Shown piece after piece: positions 60,599 to 64,000 of a DNA stretch of 64,000 nucleotides. The notes under the pieces were generated by a model. It made no database searches, was not told where the DNA came from, and saw only the letters and a list, made by a program, of their open reading frames with translations. This stretch comes from Paraburkholderia madseniana (lineage in GTDB: Bacteria; Pseudomonadota; Gammaproteobacteria; Burkholderiales; Burkholderiaceae): contig NZ_VOSW01000060.1 in the NCBI RefSeq assembly GCF_009690905.1, forward strand, positions 1 through 64,000. The letters run 5' to 3'. The first letter of the stretch is position 1. Each line of letters starts with the position of its first letter. Both the position numbers and the translations under genes were made by a program.

Positions 60599-61732
60599 AT
60601 GGATGCAAACGAGCCCACGGGATTGCAGATGAAGCTGGCCGACCTGATCGAGGCCATGCGCAAGCTTTGCATTGCGGCCCGGACCCACAAACCAGCTACC
60701 GCCAACGTCACCGATGCGCGCGGCGCGGCACTTGCCATTCTCACGTCAGATGGAACGTTCCTGTCGGCGAACCGCACTGCGGCGGCCCTCCTCGGCTACT
60801 CGAATGCCGACCTGGTCGGCAAGCAACTCGCCGACATGGCGCCGAACAGCTTTTGGGCGCCGCTCGCGAGCGAATTGTCCGTGAGCGCTCATCGAGAATT
60901 TCACTCCTTTCCTGCGGTACTCAGCGGCCGCACCGGCCACCCGATCCAGCTCATGTTGCACCAGCAGTCGGTCCCCACCGGCGAGACCGGGCGCAGTGCG
61001 TTGCTGACGCTTTTTGAGGAGCCGCTGATCTCCGGCCCCGAACTTGCGAATGCCACGCGTTTGCCCGATGCGAGTGCGCGGGACCATCTGACGTATCTAA
61101 CGATGGGTCAACAGAAAGAACGTCAGCGCCTTGCGGCGGAACTGCACGACGGTCTCGGGCAAGCATTGACGCTCGTCAAGCTGATGGCTGAGGACGCGCT
61201 GATTCGGATACGCCGCGGGCAGGTCGACGACGCGGCCCAGTTGCTGGATGCAACCGTGCTCAGAATCCGCGAGACGATCGGCGACGTGAGGCAGATATGC
61301 GGCGAACTGCGTCCGCTGATGCTCGATCAGCTCGGCTTGCCCGGCGCACTGGGTTCACTATGCCGGCGCATCGAGCACGGCGCCGAAAACGTCTCAGTTG
61401 TGTTCAACTGCGACGTCGGCGACGAGGACGTGCCGGAGCATCTGAAGGCCGACATATTCAGGCTCGCCCAGGAAGCGTTGAACAACACCGTCAAGCATGC
61501 AGCGGCCACGGAAGTCACGCTCGGTTTCCGGCGCATTGCGGGCGGCCTCTTGATGACGATTCTGGACAACGGCATCGGCTACGAAAACCGTCCGCTGTCG
61601 ACAGAAGACGCCTGCACAACCGGGCTTGGCCTCATCGGCATGCAACACCGGGTCGAGTCGCACGGCGGCAAGTTTTCAATCCAGTCGTTCGGTACGAGCG
61701 GAACGCTGGTCTCGGCGGCATGGACCGCCTAG
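60599..61732 (+). CDS. Soluble NarX/UhpB-type sensor histidine kinase with PAS domain
   Basis: A 377-residue cytoplasmic kinase: an N-terminal PAS-like domain (about 38-140, 'ILTSDGTFLSANRTAAALLGYSNADLVGK') and a HisKA_3 dimerisation domain with the phosphorylated His183 in ERQRLAAELHDGLGQAL. An HATPase_c domain follows ('AQEALNNTVKHA', DNGIGY, GLGLIGM). No membrane helix or signal peptide is seen, so the signal is intracellular. NarL-type regulators are encoded on both sides, which makes it the likely kinase for both. Confidence 0.9.
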   Translation: MDANEPTGLQMKLADLIEAMRKLCIAARTHKPATANVTDARGAALAILTSDGTFLSANRTAAALLGYSNADLVGKQLADMAPNSFWAPLASELSVSAHREFHSFPAVLSGRTGHPIQLMLHQQSVPTGETGRSALLTLFEEPLISGPELANATRLPDASARDHLTYLTMGQQKERQRLAAELHDGLGQALTLVKLMAEDALIRIRRGQVDDAAQLLDATVLRIRETIGDVRQICGELRPLMLDQLGLPGALGSLCRRIEHGAENVSVVFNCDVGDEDVPEHLKADIFRLAQEALNNTVKHAAATEVTLGFRRIAGGLLMTILDNGIGYENRPLSTEDACTTGLGLIGMQHRVESHGGKFSIQSFGTSGTLVSAAWTA

Positions 61733-61750
61733 CGCAAGTTCCGTTCGCGC

Positions 61751-62533
61751 TCAGCAGGCCCCGCCCAGCCCGTACTTGGGCTCTCCCGAGTATTCAGGCG
61801 ACTCCGGCGGTCGATCCGGCTCGGCCTGCAAGCGGACAGGCGTATCGTCAACGTTCGGCTCGGAGCACTTCTCGGCCAGAGAAGTCAGCAGGCCCATGCT
61901 GATGGCGACCAGGACCAGTTCCGTCAGATTGGCGATATTGAGCTTGTGCATCATGCTGGCTCGATACTTCTCGATCGTCTTCGGGCTGAGATTCAGGTAC
62001 TGCCCGACCTGCCGGTTGGTACGCCCTTCGGCGATCAGCTTCAGCACACTGCGCTCCCGCGCCGTCAGGACGTCCCACGCCTTCTTTGGCGCATGCACTT
62101 CGCGGCCCGTGACGAACGAGTCGACCATGTACCCGTACACGTCGGCGCTCAGATGTTTCTTCCCCTGCATCACCATGCGCATGGCGACCAGGAGTTCATC
62201 GAACGAGACATCTTTCAGCACGTAACCCTCGACGCCGGCGCGCAGTGCCTCACGCACATACTCTTCGCTCTGGTGAACCGTGAGCACCACGATTCGTATG
62301 TTCGGCGATCGTCGTTTGATCGCCGCGCTGGCATCGATTCCGTTCATGCCTCGCATCGACAGATCCATCAGCATCAGATCGGGATTCAGCGTCATCGCCA
62401 TTTGACAGGCTTCCTTGCCGTCCCTCGCTTCACCGATGACGTCATAGCCCCCTTGCGCCGAAAGCATCGAGCGCAGACCGTTTCGTAGCAGATCGTGGTC
62501 TTCGGCGATCAAGACGCGGCATTTGGTATTCAT
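61751..62533 (-). CDS. NarL/LuxR-type response regulator (second paralogue)
   Basis: A 260-residue regulator: receiver with Asp57 in LMLMDLSMRGMNG and a LuxR HTH ('LTARERSVLKLIAEGRTNRQVGQYLNLSPKTIEKYR'). It differs from the 58962-59651 paralogue by a C-terminal extension of about 38 mostly polar residues (DDTPVRLQAEPDRPPESPEY...). It converges on the kinase gene with 18 bp between stops and is divergent from the transglycosylase gene. The near-identical recognition helices suggest overlapping targets. Confidence 0.88.
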   Translation of the reverse strand: MNTKCRVLIAEDHDLLRNGLRSMLSAQGGYDVIGEARDGKEACQMAMTLNPDLMLMDLSMRGMNGIDASAAIKRRSPNIRIVVLTVHQSEEYVREALRAGVEGYVLKDVSFDELLVAMRMVMQGKKHLSADVYGYMVDSFVTGREVHAPKKAWDVLTARERSVLKLIAEGRTNRQVGQYLNLSPKTIEKYRASMMHKLNIANLTELVLVAISMGLLTSLAEKCSEPNVDDTPVRLQAEPDRPPESPEYSGEPKYGLGGAC

Positions 62534-63081
62534 GTTTTTACCCCTGGCAGCCAGGAACCGGTCGCGACAAGGCTGTGCAGCCGTTAAACGGCGCCCACCG
62601 CATGTCTCGTCTTTTTTACATCCCCTACCTTCGAATTCCTAACTTTCACTTGCTATGCAGCCACGCTGCATGCGTCTGCCCGTCGCAAGGTTCGCGCCAT
62701 GTCTCTGCGAGCCAGCATGGATCAGTATGTGAAATTCGTACGACGTTTGAAATGGTCGAGGATAGCGACGTGTATGTTTCAAATTTGAACAAATTTCCCC
62801 CGGACGCGAGATTAGTAGCAATACCGATGGAGTAGACATTACGCGCCGAATTGGGCAACGGGACAATACTTACCGATTGCCAGTTCGAATCAGGAATATT
62901 CCCCTTCAACGTGTATGCCGGGTCGTACGGCACCTGATTTTCAACGGTTACCGGGCGTTACGAACGTAACGATTTTGTACAGCCCCCGACCCGTCCGTTT
63001 TGCGTCTCAAAGTGTAGGGAGGTGCCCCATTGCAGATGCGCTTTCCTCAACACCACAATTGAGATGCGGGGGAACACGACC
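62534..63081. other. 548-bp divergent region between the response regulator and transglycosylase
   Basis: Lower GC than the surroundings, especially 62600-62900. It must hold the promoters of both flanking genes. GTAGGG-type words occur at 62621-62628 (- strand) and 63014-63021 (+ strand), at 88 and 61 bp from the respective starts. A leftward frame (62646-62933) is listed separately as a doubtful gene remnant. Otherwise nothing recognisable. Confidence 0.5.
62646..62933 (-). pseudogene. Doubtful ORF or gene remnant
   Basis: A leftward frame of 95 codons starting at GTG. Its middle reads like plausible protein (SVSIVPLPNSARNVYSIGIA, then TNLASGGNLFKFETYT), with low charge and many Ser/Asn/Thr as in secreted or appendage proteins. 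There is no start signal or ribosome site, and the last third loses this character. It could be a decayed or horizontally acquired fragment, or chance. Base composition is lower in GC than that of neighbours. Confidence 0.2.
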
Positions 63082-63714
63082 ATGCGCTATAGCCTTTCAT
63101 CCGGACCAGGACATGCGATCCTCATCGCATGCGCGATGCTTGGCATGGCATCACCGGGGGATGCACGCGCAGAGATTTTTGGAGCGGTTGCGAGTAACGG
63201 TGCAATCGTCCTGACCAACGTACCTGGCAAAGCAGGGATGGCCGTCATCGTTGCCGGCGATCCGCCTTCCGAACGCGATGCGAAGCGTGCACAAGCATCG
63301 TCGTCCGGGAGCGGCGACGCGTCGCGGTTCGCCGATGTGATCGACGAAGCAAGCCGCACCTTTCGCGTTCAGCCCGAACTCTTGCGCGCGGTGATCGACG
63401 TCGAATCCCGATACAACCCGAAGGCGGTTTCAGACAAAGGTGCGCAAGGACTGATGCAGGTCATGCCGGAGACAGCACGGCGCTTTGCCGGTGGAGACAT
63501 GCTCAATCCGCGCGACAACGTGCTGACCGGAGCGCGCTATCTGCGCTTCCTTCTCGATCTCTTCAAGGACGATGTCGAACTCACCGTGGCCGCGTACAAC
63601 GCTGGGGAAAATGCCGTGATTCGGGCCGGCTATCGCGTGCCCTCCCTGCGGGAAACGCGCGCTTACGTGCCGCGGGTTCTGGAGCGCTATCGGCGCATGC
63701 TCGCAGCCGGTTAA
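63082..63714 (+). CDS. Exported lytic transglycosylase (SLT domain with DUF4124-like N-region)
   Basis: A 210-residue exported protein. A signal peptide (cleavage near ARA|EIF, residue 30) precedes a short DUF4124-like segment (GAVASNGAIVLTNVPGKAG). An SLT catalytic domain (about 95-205) follows, with the catalytic Glu in DVESRYNPKAVS and the standard GLMQVMPETARRF and AYNAGENAV motifs. It would open peptidoglycan. As neighbour of the secretion operon and its regulators it may make room for the secretin/pseudopilus. GGGGGAA lies upstream of ATG 63082. Confidence 0.87.
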   Translation: MRYSLSSGPGHAILIACAMLGMASPGDARAEIFGAVASNGAIVLTNVPGKAGMAVIVAGDPPSERDAKRAQASSSGSGDASRFADVIDEASRTFRVQPELLRAVIDVESRYNPKAVSDKGAQGLMQVMPETARRFAGGDMLNPRDNVLTGARYLRFLLDLFKDDVELTVAAYNAGENAVIRAGYRVPSLRETRAYVPRVLERYRRMLAAG

Positions 63715-63813
63715 CCGTTGCGCGCGCCGACGGCAAGCCGGCGCCCATATCGATGACATCCGGGCGTGACCAGGCGCCGGCCTCGTCGTACTGTTGCCGG
63801 GTCCGGGAACAGA

Positions 63814-64000
63814 TTACGGAAATGCGGGAATGGTCGGCTCCGTTCCCCGGATCTCGGCCTCCGCGTGGTGAAGCTTGATCATCTTTTCAATTTCCTCGAC
63901 GCGATCCTTTGGGACATCGATCATCATCAGCAGTTCACCCCGCTCGATCGCCGCTTCGAAACGTTTCAGCCGCGTATTCGGTACATCGACGCCGATCATC
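63814..64000 (-). CDS. DUF1269-type stress protein, C-terminal part (cut by the window edge)
   Basis: The last 61 or more residues of a leftward gene that begins beyond the window. 'RFEAAIERGELLMMIDVPKDRVEEIEKMI' and the end GTEPTIPAFP are typical of the C-terminal part of DUF1269 proteins common in Burkholderiales, which are small proteins with a glycine-rich membrane hairpin further upstream. Function is unknown. An apparent ATG at 63999 is internal to the gene, not its start. Confidence 0.7.
   Translation of the reverse strand, partial: MIGVDVPNTRLKRFEAAIERGELLMMIDVPKDRVEEIEKMIKLHHAEAEIRGTEPTIPAFP

Noticed and set aside
62575..62835. An 86-codon + strand frame in the divergent region
   Set aside because: No ribosome site, ends in promoter-like DNA, and composition is not protein-like.
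1..64000. CRISPR arrays, tRNA or rRNA genes, prophage
   Set aside because: No regularly spaced repeats, cloverleaf-type sequence, rRNA-like stretch or phage structural genes were recognised anywhere in the window.

Overview
The window looks like a chromosomal segment of a Burkholderia sensu lato species, most likely Paraburkholderia. The reasons are high GC, strong third-position GC bias, dense gene packing, and a betaproteobacterial gene set: an OmpC/OmpQ-type porin, a PcaR-type IclR regulator, a D-erythronate/L-threonate operon, a carbon-phosphorus (C-P) lyase operon and DUF2917 and DUF535 proteins. All assignments come from reading the sequence; no database search was run. No rRNA, tRNA, CRISPR array or intact mobile element was seen.

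Layout. 1-5.3 kb: a probable transposase tail followed by repeat-like DNA, an alpha/beta hydrolase, an orphan OmpR-type regulator divergent from a VirK-like DUF535 gene, a DUF2917 gene and a secreted two-module protein. 5.3-6.5 kb: pcaF (beta-ketoadipyl-CoA thiolase), with PcaR-like sites upstream. 7.0-12.5 kb: a four-carbon acid-sugar operon (denD, otnI, otnC, otnK, ltnD and a GntR/FCD regulator), which should take D-erythronate and L-threonate to dihydroxyacetone phosphate plus CO2. 12.7-20.2 kb: a cupin, an RND efflux pump (outer membrane factor, fusion protein, permease) and an IclR/PcaR-type regulator. 20.3-21.5 kb: an M20 amidohydrolase behind a perfect palindrome. 21.7-29.9 kb: a C-P lyase cluster, with phnF, a DUF1045 2H-phosphoesterase-like gene and phnN leftwards and phnGHIJKLM rightwards, sharing a 20-bp palindromic operator.

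30-33.5 kb: a glycosyltransferase, a flippase-like membrane protein and three small exported proteins including an IagB-type transglycosylase. 33.9-40.2 kb: hexuronate/mannonate catabolism (GntR, MFS transporter, Zn-dehydrogenase, D-mannonate dehydratase, and a divergent fructuronate reductase-like gene). 40.2-43.2 kb: a polyamine-type periplasmic binding protein translationally coupled to a membrane diguanylate cyclase, an arrangement like Vibrio NspS/MbaA. 43.9-48.5 kb: two binding proteins without ABC partners, an aspartoacylase-like hydrolase and a porin.

48.7-58.8 kb: a non-canonical type II secretion/type IV pilus-like operon. Its order is gspG-F-E, then a PilM-N-O-P-Q-like series ending in a TPR-type secretin, then three more pseudopilins. 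The junction of its PilO-like and GspC/PilP-like genes has been tandemly copied in exact 54-bp units, which offers three alternative in-frame starts. 59-63.7 kb: two paralogous NarL/LuxR-type response regulators, a soluble histidine kinase, an Sco1-like protein and a lytic transglycosylase flank the operon. A GTAGGG motif recurs in their promoter regions, so they are plausibly its regulatory and assembly partners. The window ends inside a DUF1269-type gene.
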